Shown here: positions 1 to 6,045 of the stretch, in pieces
How the letters are laid out: the number at the start of each line of letters is the position of its first letter
Numbering within the stretch: position 1 is the first letter of the stretch
Assembly: GCA_005882155.1 (NCBI GenBank)
Contig: VBCQ01000211.1
Location: 1 to 17,748 of the forward strand
Source of the DNA: Betaproteobacteria bacterium
GTDB taxonomy: Bacteria > Pseudomonadota > Gammaproteobacteria > Burkholderiales > Burkholderiaceae_C
Direction of reading: 5' to 3'
DNA: 17,748 nt
Position numbers and translations under genes: made by a program
Notes under the pieces: model-generated
What the model was told of the DNA's origin: nothing
Databases searched by the model: none
The model's input: the letters and a program-made list of their open reading frames with translations, nothing else

Positions 1-1343
1 AGGGCCGACTTGTCGCGGCACGACGCTTCGGCCTTGTCCTTGGCGCATTGCAGTTGCTCGATCTGCCGTAGGGACGACACATGCGCAGTGACGTCCGTCA
101 CGAAGACGCTCCAAGAAGCCCGGCCCGCGGCATCGTGTTCCGACGTGGCGTGGACATCGATCCAGCGCGCGGCAGGGGCGTCGCAGTTCGTCCGCAGTCG
201 TCGGTGCATGACGCGTCCATGGCACTCGCAGTCGGCACATGCGCGCAACAACGCCCGGCGCTCAACGCGGGGCAATTGCCGCATCACTCGGCGCAACGAG
301 TGCATCGTCTGGCCAGGCTCCAGCGCCAGCAATTCCGTCAAGCGGCCGCTGTGGTCGTCCAGTCGCGCATTCATCCAGGTCGCGCCGCTGGCATGAACGA
401 CGGCACCCGGCAGCGCCAACGCCGCCCTGCGCAACCTCTCGTCACGCAGCCACATCTGCGCCTTGGCCTCGACGCTCTGTGTCACGTCGCGCATGGAGCC
501 GCGGTAGCCACGGAAAGCCCCTTTCGCGTCGAGCAGCGGAACGGCGCTGCGCGACACGTAGCGCACGCCCGCCTCGTGCATCTCTTGAACCACCAGGCGC
601 ACCAGCGGCTCCGCTCGATCGAGCGCACCGTGCAGCGTCAGCGGCGATGTGGGCGCCCGCCCGAGCCAGTCCACCGTTGGCGCGTCGGGAATGATTTGCC
701 CCACTCGGGGATCCTGTGGATCTGCGCTTTCGCGGGTCGAGTCTCGCAGCACCCAGGTGTAGCGGTGCCGTTCGTCGGTTTCCCACATCCAGTCGCCGCA
801 GGCGTACGCCACATCTTCGAGCCGCTGCGCGTGCGCGATCGCGCGCTCGGCACGGACCTGCACGCGCCGGTGCTCGTTCAAGGTCTGTGCGGTCAAACAC
901 ATCGCGGAGCGAGCGTCCGCCTGCAGCATCTGCGGCGGCAGATCGATCCATGCAAGCCATGCCCACAATTCCGTCCCGTCGCGCAGCCCCAGCATCACCA
1001 GGCTTTGCAATTCGAGTTGCGCGGCCAGTGCGGCCACTGTCGGACACAAATCGACACCGGCGCTCGCTCGCAGCTGTCGGGATGCCGGATCGCTGAAGTC
1101 GACTTCTGGAATCCCGTGCTGACTCACGCGTTGCAGCAACCGGGTCGCAAGCTCGAGTTGCGGACCCCGCGCGATCGACACCTCGCCCGAGGCCGGCCAC
1201 AGCAGCGCAGCGCCGGCTTGCACCGAGGCCAAGCTCATGTCGACGATCGCCGCCAGGGCGGTTGATGGCGCAGGGACCTCGTTGCGCATACGCGGCAGCA
1301 TCTGTGCTTTCTGCCGTTCGTCTTGCTCGACCTTGATACACAT
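1..1343 (-). CDS. GAF/PAS sensor protein, probably a (hybrid) histidine kinase, N-terminal part only (runs off left edge)
   Basis: 447 codons are open from ATG 1343 to the left edge, so the C-terminal catalytic part is missing. The start is supported by a GGAAGG Shine-Dalgarno (1351-1356, 7 nt spacing) and an in-frame stop just upstream (1368-1370). Residues about 25-165 look like a divergent GAF domain. Residues about 170-290 are a PAS/PAC unit: GDWMWETD at 183-190 and the PAC-type ending YRGSMRDVTQ at 280-289. Residues about 300-420 are a second PAS-like region ending FVTDVT. Residues 421-447 form a helical linker (AKDKAEASCRDKSA) like the stretch just before the HisKA phospho-acceptor helix in hybrid kinases. 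There is no signal peptide or membrane span, so it is probably cytoplasmic. Seen: PAS features and linker. Inferred: kinase output; a diguanylate cyclase cannot be excluded. Odd: a Cys/His cluster at residues 369-375. It lies downstream of the 76-residue gene on the same strand, 115 bp away. Confidence 0.8.
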   Translation of the reverse strand, partial: MCIKVEQDERQKAQMLPRMRNEVPAPSTALAAIVDMSLASVQAGAALLWPASGEVSIARGPQLELATRLLQRVSQHGIPEVDFSDPASRQLRASAGVDLCPTVAALAAQLELQSLVMLGLRDGTELWAWLAWIDLPPQMLQADARSAMCLTAQTLNEHRRVQVRAERAIAHAQRLEDVAYACGDWMWETDERHRYTWVLRDSTRESADPQDPRVGQIIPDAPTVDWLGRAPTSPLTLHGALDRAEPLVRLVVQEMHEAGVRYVSRSAVPLLDAKGAFRGYRGSMRDVTQSVEAKAQMWLRDERLRRAALALPGAVVHASGATWMNARLDDHSGRLTELLALEPGQTMHSLRRVMRQLPRVERRALLRACADCECHGRVMHRRLRTNCDAPAARWIDVHATSEHDAAGRASWSVFVTDVTAHVSSLRQIEQLQCAKDKAEASCRDKSA

Positions 1344-1458
1344 GCACAGCCCTTCCGTTGCTCCACTTCAAACGAAGCTTCGCATCAGTCCACCGGCCGG
1401 CACATCCTCGACGGGATGCGCTTCATGACTCCCCGATCCGTGACAATCCTGCGCGGGC

Positions 1459-1689
1459 TCACGCCGACACGGCAGCGTCCGAGCGCAGCCGCAGGCCCAG
1501 TAAGTCAACGCTGTGTTCGCGCAGCAACCTGGAGCCGCTTCCCAGCGCGCGCTGCAGGCACTCCTCGCTGTAGGCGATATCGCGCTGCAAGCGCGTCAGA
1601 TCAACCCACCAGCCAACACCCGCCATGAGCCACTTGAATTCGACCAGGCGGAGGAAGGCGTTTGCTTCTGGGTCCCGTGTCGCGTTCAT
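1459..1689 (-). CDS. small conserved-looking hypothetical protein (76 aa)
   Basis: ATG 1689 has an excellent AGGAG ribosome site with 5-nt spacing (AGGAGTAAAC then ATG), almost identical to the initiation region of the chemotaxis gene upstream (AGGAGCAAAC then ATG). This is the main reason to call it a gene. The product is soluble, with no signal peptide. It is rich in aromatic and charged residues near the N-terminus (FLRLVEFKWLMAGVGWWVDL) and has a helical Leu/Arg-rich second half. I do not recognise a named family. It lies 72 nt after the chemotaxis gene's stop and 115 nt before the sensor-protein gene, all on one strand, so it may share their regulation. A role in the same signalling pathway is only inferred from position. 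Confidence 0.68.
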   Translation of the reverse strand: MNATRDPEANAFLRLVEFKWLMAGVGWWVDLTRLQRDIAYSEECLQRALGSGSRLLREHSVDLLGLRLRSDAAVSA

Positions 1690-1722
1690 GTTTACTCCTG
1701 GCTGCGCATCTCATGCGAATGA

Positions 1723-1754
1723 ATTGATGGATACGATAAACTAAATCCATCAAT
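1723..1754. repeat. perfect 10-bp inverted repeat between the chemotaxis gene and the small gene
   Basis: ATTGATGGAT (1723-1732) and ATCCATCAAT (1745-1754) are exact reverse complements separated by 12 A/T-rich bases. The element is 8 nt past the chemotaxis gene's stop and about 33 nt before the small gene's start. It is AT-rich and not followed by a U-run on either strand, so it is not a classical terminator. A protein-binding operator or an RNA 3'-end stem are both possible. Confidence 0.6.
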
Positions 1755-1761
1755 ACATCGA

Positions 1762-3729
1762 TCAGGGAAAGTCCGGACCCGGGGCGGCGGTCGACTCCAA
1801 CCGGAACAAACTCACGGCTTGTACCAGTAAGCCCGCTTGCTCATTGAGGCTCGCCGCCGCAGCAGCCGATTGCTCGACAAGCGCCGAATTGGATTGCGTC
1901 ATCCGATCGAGCGTCGCGACCGACGTGTTGATGTGCCCCAGCTGCCCCGACTGTTGTGCCGACGAAGCGGTGATGGTGGCCATGATGTCGGTCACGCGGC
2001 GCACGCTGGCGACGATTTCGTGCATGCGCGTGCTGGCCGCGTCGGCAAGCGTCGAGCCGCTGGCGACTTCCTCGACGCTCGACGCGATCAGCCCCTTGAT
2101 TTCCTTCGCCGCTTCCGACGTGCGATGCGCGAGGCTGCGCACTTCCTCGGCGACCACCGCGAAGCCGCGACCCGAGGCGCCGGCACGAGCCGCCTCGACC
2201 GCCGCATTCAACGCGAGAATATTGGTCTGGAAAGCGATGGCATCGATGACGCCGGTGATGTCCGCGATCCGCTGACTGGTCGACGAGATGCTGCCCATCC
2301 GCCCGACCACATCGGCGACCGCCTCGCCGCCGCGTTCGGCCGCTTGCGTGGCGGTTCCGGCCAAGGTGTCGGCTTGGCGCGCCGCGTCGGCAGCTTGCTG
2401 GACGCTGTCGTAGACCCGCTGCATCGACGACGCCGTTTGCTGCAGGTTGGCCGCGGCCTCCTCGGTGCGCTGGCTCAAGTCGTGGTTGCCGCTGGCGATC
2501 TCGTGTGACGCCAGCGAGATCGCTTCAGCCGCCTGCCGAACCGAACCCAGCATCTCCACGAAGCGCAGGCGCATCGTCTCGACGCCGCGCATCATGTCGC
2601 CGATCTCGTCGCGCTGATGACTCGTCACCGGCTGCGAGAGATCGCCAGCGGAGACGCACTCAAGCGCGTGAGTGAGTGTTCGCAATGGGCGTCCGACCCA
2701 GCGCCGGATCAGCAGGTACAGGCCCGCACACAGCGCCACGGTGGCCAGCGCGAACAGCAACAGGAACGGGGCCAGCGTGAGCCATTGCGAGCGCATGGCT
2801 TCCCCCTGCGACAGCTCGGCCACCACCACATTGCCGGTGGCTTCACTGCTGCGCGCCACGGCGAACCGGTCATGCGCGCCGGGTCGGAGCACCGGCGCGA
2901 AGTCGTGGACCTCGGTTCCCGGCGCGCCTGCTTGTCGCACCGCCGTCAGCACGCTGCGCCCTGCGCCGGCGATCTCGCTCAGCTTGCGTCCGCGCAGTGT
3001 CGCGGGAAGCAGCACGACGGCCTGATCGGAGTCGCCACGCGGATCGAGCACATAGACGCCGCCCGAATCGAAGAAGCGCGTTTGCGTGACGAGCTTGTCC
3101 AACGATCGGTCGAAGTCGCTGAGGTCGAACGCGACGAACAAGGCGCCGACGACTTGGCCCTGCAAGTCCCGCGCAGGCTCAAACCGGGTGATGAACGGCT
3201 TGCCGAACAGCACATCGCGACCCAGATAGGCCTGTCCGTGGCTCAGGGCCGCGTAGGCGGGGTGGCCCGGCTTGACCGCCATGCTCATCGCGCGCTCGCC
3301 CTTGGCGTCCTTCAGCGAGGTGCTGATCACCACGAAGTCCGGCCCCTTCTTCATCAACACGGCAGCGGCTCCGCCGGTGAAGTCGGTGAACTTGTCGCAG
3401 GGGTTGTGGTATTCGACCAGCGAAATGCCCAGTTGCATCAGCTTGCCGTTGGCTTCGTCGAGCGCGAACGCACGTCCGAATTGGTCGCCGAACACCTTGA
3501 AGAAGCGCTCGACCAGCATCTTGGCGGTCTGGTCATACGCGTCGAGCGTCTGCGCGACGGTCTCTACCTTGGCGTCCGCCCAGGACACGGTTCGCTCCTG
3601 CGCCCGCTTGCTCAGCATCACCGTCATGACGGCGCTGATGCTCGCGATGACCGCGAATAAGAAGGCGCCACCAATCAGGGTGATCTTGCGCGCCACGCTG
3701 GCTTTGCCAGGCATCGTGAGAAGGGCCAT
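1762..3729 (-). CDS. methyl-accepting chemotaxis protein with periplasmic Cache-type sensor
   Basis: 655 residues from ATG 3729, chosen because AGGAG lies 5 nt upstream; a longer frame upstream lacks support. Order: short cytoplasmic head, TM1 (about 17-38), a periplasmic ligand-binding region of about 270 residues (40-312) resembling Cache3/Cache2-fusion sensors (VYVLDPRGDSDQ at 226-235), TM2 (about 317-341), HAMP (about 342-395) and a methyl-accepting signalling domain (about 400-640). The conserved hairpin tip is at about 495-525, including NILALNAAVEAARAG and GRGFAVVAEEVRSLA. It has no C-terminal NWETF-type pentapeptide; it ends in GPDFP. The family couples periplasmic ligand binding to CheA/CheW at the inner membrane. 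The ligand cannot be read from the sequence. No other che gene is in the window. I could not find a convincing flagellar sigma-28 promoter upstream. Confidence 0.95.
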   Translation of the reverse strand: MALLTMPGKASVARKITLIGGAFLFAVIASISAVMTVMLSKRAQERTVSWADAKVETVAQTLDAYDQTAKMLVERFFKVFGDQFGRAFALDEANGKLMQLGISLVEYHNPCDKFTDFTGGAAAVLMKKGPDFVVISTSLKDAKGERAMSMAVKPGHPAYAALSHGQAYLGRDVLFGKPFITRFEPARDLQGQVVGALFVAFDLSDFDRSLDKLVTQTRFFDSGGVYVLDPRGDSDQAVVLLPATLRGRKLSEIAGAGRSVLTAVRQAGAPGTEVHDFAPVLRPGAHDRFAVARSSEATGNVVVAELSQGEAMRSQWLTLAPFLLLFALATVALCAGLYLLIRRWVGRPLRTLTHALECVSAGDLSQPVTSHQRDEIGDMMRGVETMRLRFVEMLGSVRQAAEAISLASHEIASGNHDLSQRTEEAAANLQQTASSMQRVYDSVQQAADAARQADTLAGTATQAAERGGEAVADVVGRMGSISSTSQRIADITGVIDAIAFQTNILALNAAVEAARAGASGRGFAVVAEEVRSLAHRTSEAAKEIKGLIASSVEEVASGSTLADAASTRMHEIVASVRRVTDIMATITASSAQQSGQLGHINTSVATLDRMTQSNSALVEQSAAAAASLNEQAGLLVQAVSLFRLESTAAPGPDFP

Positions 3730-3853
3730 GTTTGCTCCTAGAGAGGATGGCCGTTCATTGGTCAGCCGCTGTCGACCCCTGTCGCCGCGTGCCCCGTGAT
3801 GCGCCACTTCGCAGCAGTGTCGGCAAGCCGGCTCGTGCGCAGGACGACGAATT

Positions 3854-3979
3854 GGCCGATGAAACCGATGTAATCGCCGCCGCCGGCCGAGTGTTCGCGA
3901 AATCGCCTTCTACCTCGTGAGCGGCGTGATCTGGACGGCCGATCGATGGAAAAGACCCATGTAACCGCCGTAATCGGCC
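3854..3979. repeat. two degenerate direct-repeat copies (3854-3888 and 3937-3979)
   Basis: Both copies begin GGCCGAT, contain GAAA then ATGTAA(T/C)CGCCG, and end CGGCC. Copy 1 is 35 nt and copy 2 is 43 nt, the extra bases being in the first half. Copy 2 is also framed by an imperfect inverted repeat: GGACGGCCGAT (3933-3943) against ATCGGCCCGTCC (3973-3984), with one unpaired base. This could be a pair of operator sites, or decayed copies of a small palindromic dispersed repeat. Whether it recurs elsewhere in the genome cannot be seen here. Confidence 0.45.
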
Positions 3980-4018
3980 CGTCCAAAGTGCGCTCCGTTG
4001 CTTTGATGCAAATTAGGC

Positions 4019-4048
4019 TTGATTGATGTTTGCAGATTGATTTAATAT
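4019..4048 (+). promoter_or_regulatory. sigma-70-type promoter of the porin gene
   Basis: A -35 element TTGATT (4019-4024) and a -10 element TAATAT (4043-4048) are separated by 18 nt in the most AT-rich stretch of the window. Transcription would start near 4055 and give a leader of about 90 nt before the ATG at 4145. GATTGAT occurs twice across the promoter (4021-4027, 4035-4041). Confidence 0.65.
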
Positions 4049-4054
4049 TCAATC

Positions 4055-4106
4055 GCGGCTGCAGGCCGCTATTTTATTTGCCGAATGGGCACCGGCCTCG
4101 CCGGTG
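4055..4106 (+). promoter_or_regulatory. two hairpins in the porin 5' leader
   Basis: Hairpin 1: GCGGC (4055-4059) pairs with GCCGC (4065-4069) at the predicted transcript 5' end. Hairpin 2: CACCGGC (4090-4096) pairs perfectly with GCCGGTG (4100-4106) with a 3-nt loop. A 5'-terminal stem is a known way of stabilising outer-membrane-protein mRNAs. Neither hairpin covers the ribosome site at 4131-4134. Confidence 0.5.
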
Positions 4107-4144
4107 ATCTGCGTCTAAATCAATCATTCCGGAGACATCCAATC

Positions 4145-5098
4145 ATGAAGAAGAGCTATCTGGTCGGGGCTGTGTTGGCCGCCGTGGGCGGCGTTGCGTC
4201 TGCCCAATCCTCGGTGACGGTGTTTGGCTTCATCGAGGCCCAAGTCGGCCGCCAGACGCAGAATGCGCCGGGCACGAAGTTGTTCGACATGGGCGGCAGC
4301 CGCCTGGGCTTCAAGGGCGACGAGGACCTCGGCGGCGGCTTGAAGGCCTCGTTCTATCTCGAGCACCGGCTCAACCCGGACGACGGCACGGTCGGCGGGG
4401 GGGCCACGTTCTGGAAAGGCGGCTCGTGGGTCGGCCTGAGCCACGACAAGGCGGGCTCGGTGAAGCTCGGCCGCTGGTGGTCGCAGGCCTTCCTGAAGTC
4501 GCAGTACGCATCCGACCCGTTCGGCATGGGCACGCTGGGCGAAGGCAGCTACCCCACGGTGGGTTGCGGCCCGGCCTTCCGGGGCGGTTGCCTGGGCGCG
4601 TTTTGGGTCAACAACTCGGTCAGCTACGAGAACTCGATCGGCGGGTTCAGCTTCGGCGCGCAGTACGGGCTCGAGGTCTATCCGAAGCATCCGATCAATT
4701 TCGGCGTGAGCTACAGCGGCGGCCCGGTCTACGTCGGCGTCGGCTACGAGGCGCACAACGACGGCAGCAGCAAAGAGAAGTGGACCTCGTTGGCAGCAAC
4801 CTACGACTTCAGCGTCGCCAAGCTCTACGCCGGCTACGGGACCGGTCGTGATGCAGCCGACGTGAGCCGCAAGAACGTGATCGTCGGCTTCAGCGTACCC
4901 GTGGGCGCGGGCCAGATCATCGGGTCGTATGACGTGCAAGACCAAAACAGCGTGCGCGTCGAGCAGCTCTTCTCGCTCGGCTACAAGTACTTCCTGTCCA
5001 AGCGCACCAATGTGTTCGCGGTCGTCGCCAACGACAACAAGGCGCCGGTGGGCACGAACAAGAGCGGCTACGCGCTGGGCGTCTTCCACAGCTTCTGA
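4145..5098 (+). CDS. outer-membrane porin (Gram-negative trimeric porin family)
   Basis: 317 residues from ATG 4145; GGAG at 4131-4134 with 10-nt spacing. A clear Sec signal peptide MKKSYLVGAVLAAVGGVASA is followed by QSSVTVFG, the usual first beta strand. Typical porin blocks follow: SRLGFKGDEDLGGGLKASFYLE (52-73) and KLGRWW near residue 110. The protein ends in Phe (GVFHSF), the C-terminal aromatic needed for BAM-mediated insertion. It forms a general diffusion pore for small solutes in the outer membrane; specificity cannot be told. At 317 residues it is slightly short for the family (commonly 330-380). C141 and C149 lie in the region expected to form the constriction loop and could form a disulfide. 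It is transcribed alone, between its own promoter and terminator. Confidence 0.95.
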   Translation: MKKSYLVGAVLAAVGGVASAQSSVTVFGFIEAQVGRQTQNAPGTKLFDMGGSRLGFKGDEDLGGGLKASFYLEHRLNPDDGTVGGGATFWKGGSWVGLSHDKAGSVKLGRWWSQAFLKSQYASDPFGMGTLGEGSYPTVGCGPAFRGGCLGAFWVNNSVSYENSIGGFSFGAQYGLEVYPKHPINFGVSYSGGPVYVGVGYEAHNDGSSKEKWTSLAATYDFSVAKLYAGYGTGRDAADVSRKNVIVGFSVPVGAGQIIGSYDVQDQNSVRVEQLFSLGYKYFLSKRTNVFAVVANDNKAPVGTNKSGYALGVFHSF

Positions 5099-5473
5099 TC
5101 CGAGCACGACGCCGGGTAGACCGGCATCGTCGCGCCGCAGCGGCCCGTCGCATTCGAAGGTCCGCTGCGGCACCGCTCACCCCGTCAGGGTCGGGCTTCG
5201 ACTCGACATGCTTGACAGCTTTTGAGAGCGAGAGAGAGCTTTGAGCGGGCTGCGTGCCCGCTCCTTTTTGAACAAGCGCACGGGTGCGCGCTCGTGGTTG
5301 CGTCGTTCCTCGTACAAAGCGTGAGCACTGTCTCGTCACGCCAACGGAGCGCACTTACTGGTCTGCCAGAATCGCCGTCGCGCGGCATGCCGCACAACCC
5401 CGGGGGCCGGTACCGACATCACCCGGCAGGAAGGGGGTTCCCGCACAGTGATGTCGATTCCAAACTCAAATCC
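5099..5473 (+). other. intergenic region between porin and lipoprotein (375 bp)
   Basis: It contains the porin terminator (5243-5269), preceded by a GA-rich run (about 5225-5239), and the stem-loop leader of the lipoprotein gene (5414-5456). A short inverted repeat CTGG/CCAG lies around 5360-5371. No convincing sigma-70 promoter for the lipoprotein gene could be picked, and no protein-coding gene is supported apart from the tiny leader frame described separately. Confidence 0.5.
5243..5269 (+). terminator. intrinsic terminator of the porin gene
   Basis: GAGCGGGC (5243-5250) pairs perfectly with GCCCGCTC (5256-5263), loop TGCGT, followed by C and five T (5265-5269). It lies 145 nt after the porin stop, so the transcript has an unusually long 3' tail. 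Confidence 0.85.
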
Positions 5474-5477
5474 ATGA
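5414..5477 (+). promoter_or_regulatory. stem-loop and tiny leader ORF ahead of the lipoprotein gene
   Basis: CGACATCAC (5414-5422) and GTGATGTCG (5448-5456) form a perfect 9-bp stem. The 25-nt loop contains a purine-rich ribosome-site-like stretch AGGAAGGGGG (5428-5437). An ATG at 5451, inside the right arm, opens an 8-codon frame (M-S-I-P-N-S-N-P) whose TGA (5475-5477) overlaps the ATG of the lipoprotein (5474-5476). The lipoprotein ATG has no ribosome site of its own. The arrangement could couple translation of the two frames, but the spacing from the purine stretch to the leader ATG is long (13 nt). Confidence 0.35.
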
Positions 5478-5968
5478 CCTCTACTCACCGGTTCTTCCGT
5501 GCGCTCGGCATTGCCTGCGCGTTGTCTGTTTCACTTTTCTTTGTCGGATGCGCGAGCGTCCCGTCGCCCGAAGTCATGAAGGCGGAAACCGCAGGCTACA
5601 AGCTGCCGGCGCTGCCCTCGGACGGCAAGGCCATGGTGTACGTGGTTCGCCCATCGCCGCTCGGCACGCTGATTCGCTTCAACGTGTTCATCAACGAAGA
5701 GAAGCCTGAAGCCGAGATGGGCTACACGCGCGGCAGCCAGTACATCTATTTCGAAGTGAAGCCGGGCACTTACAAGCTGCTGTCGAAGGCCGAGAACCTG
5801 GCCGAAGTCGCCATCGACGCGAAAGCCGGCGACATCATCTTCATCGACCAGGAACCATCGATGGGCGTGATCATGGCGCGCAACGCGCTGTTCACCGTGC
5901 CCGACTATCAGGGCAAGTATCACGTCAAGACATTGTCGCTCGGCACTGTCATCAAGAAGACGAACTGA
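5474..5968 (+). CDS. DUF2846-type lipoprotein
   Basis: 164 residues from ATG 5474. A lipoprotein signal peptide has basic residues at 6-9, a hydrophobic core and a lipobox FVGC with the lipidated Cys at 26. The mature part contains a small beta-rich domain (about 50-140) with the pattern MVYVVRPSPLG, VFINEEK, YIYFEVKPGTYKL and GDIIFIDQE, typical of DUF2846 proteins. The biochemical role of the family is not established. The residues after Cys26 are Ala-Ser, so outer-membrane sorting is expected. The start was chosen because it places the signal peptide correctly; it lacks a Shine-Dalgarno and overlaps the stop of a possible tiny leader ORF. It lies 204 nt beyond the porin terminator, so it is probably a separate transcript. 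Confidence 0.85.
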   Translation: MTSTHRFFRALGIACALSVSLFFVGCASVPSPEVMKAETAGYKLPALPSDGKAMVYVVRPSPLGTLIRFNVFINEEKPEAEMGYTRGSQYIYFEVKPGTYKLLSKAENLAEVAIDAKAGDIIFIDQEPSMGVIMARNALFTVPDYQGKYHVKTLSLGTVIKKTN

Positions 5969-6008
5969 CCGGTTGGTGGCGGCGCGAGTCGAGCTGACTG
6001 GCGCCGCG

Positions 6009-6029
6009 CCCTCTCCCAGCGGGAGAGGG
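6009..6029. repeat. GC-rich perfect hairpin between convergent genes
   Basis: CCCTCTCCC (6009-6017), a 3-nt spacer, then GGGAGAGGG (6021-6029). It sits 40 nt after the lipoprotein stop and 17 nt after the clsB stop on the other strand, so it could serve as a bidirectional 3'-end stem. Neither side has a U-run. Hairpins of this CCCTCTCCC/GGGAGAGGG type are common intergenic elements in GC-rich proteobacteria (recalled, not tested here). Confidence 0.55.
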
Positions 6030-6045
6030 AGGAAAACAGGAATAC

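Larger units (their letters stand above)
3730..4144. other. divergent intergenic region between chemotaxis gene and porin (415 bp, no gene supported)
   Basis: The chemotaxis-gene-proximal two thirds are GC-rich and hold two degenerate repeat copies (see 3854-3888 and 3937-3979). The porin-proximal third is AT-rich and holds the porin promoter and leader. Possible reading frames here start at TTG or lack ribosome sites and resemble nothing I know, so I call no gene. Confidence 0.6.

Noticed and set aside
81..1371. Long plus- and minus-strand frames in other phases over the sensor-protein region
   Set aside because: The minus frame opening at 1343 shows PAS/PAC features and a good ribosome site. 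The other frames show only Arg/Ala-rich sequence without domains.
1373..1382. Palindrome CGAAGCTTCG upstream of the sensor-protein gene
   Set aside because: A 10-bp palindrome containing a HindIII site, without a run of T or neighbouring promoter elements; it may be chance.
3971..3978. GCCGATTA on the minus strand, like a sigma-28 -10 element for the chemotaxis gene
   Set aside because: No TAAA-type -35 lies at the required distance, it is about 240 nt from the start codon, and it is part of the repeat copy.
3762..4052. A 96-codon minus-strand frame in the divergent intergenic region
   Set aside because: It begins with TTG, has no ribosome site, overlaps the repeat pair and the porin promoter, and resembles no known protein.
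4085..4144. A 20-residue N-terminal extension of the porin (frame opening at 4085)
   Set aside because: It would destroy the signal peptide, lies in the predicted untranslated leader with two hairpins, and has no ribosome site.
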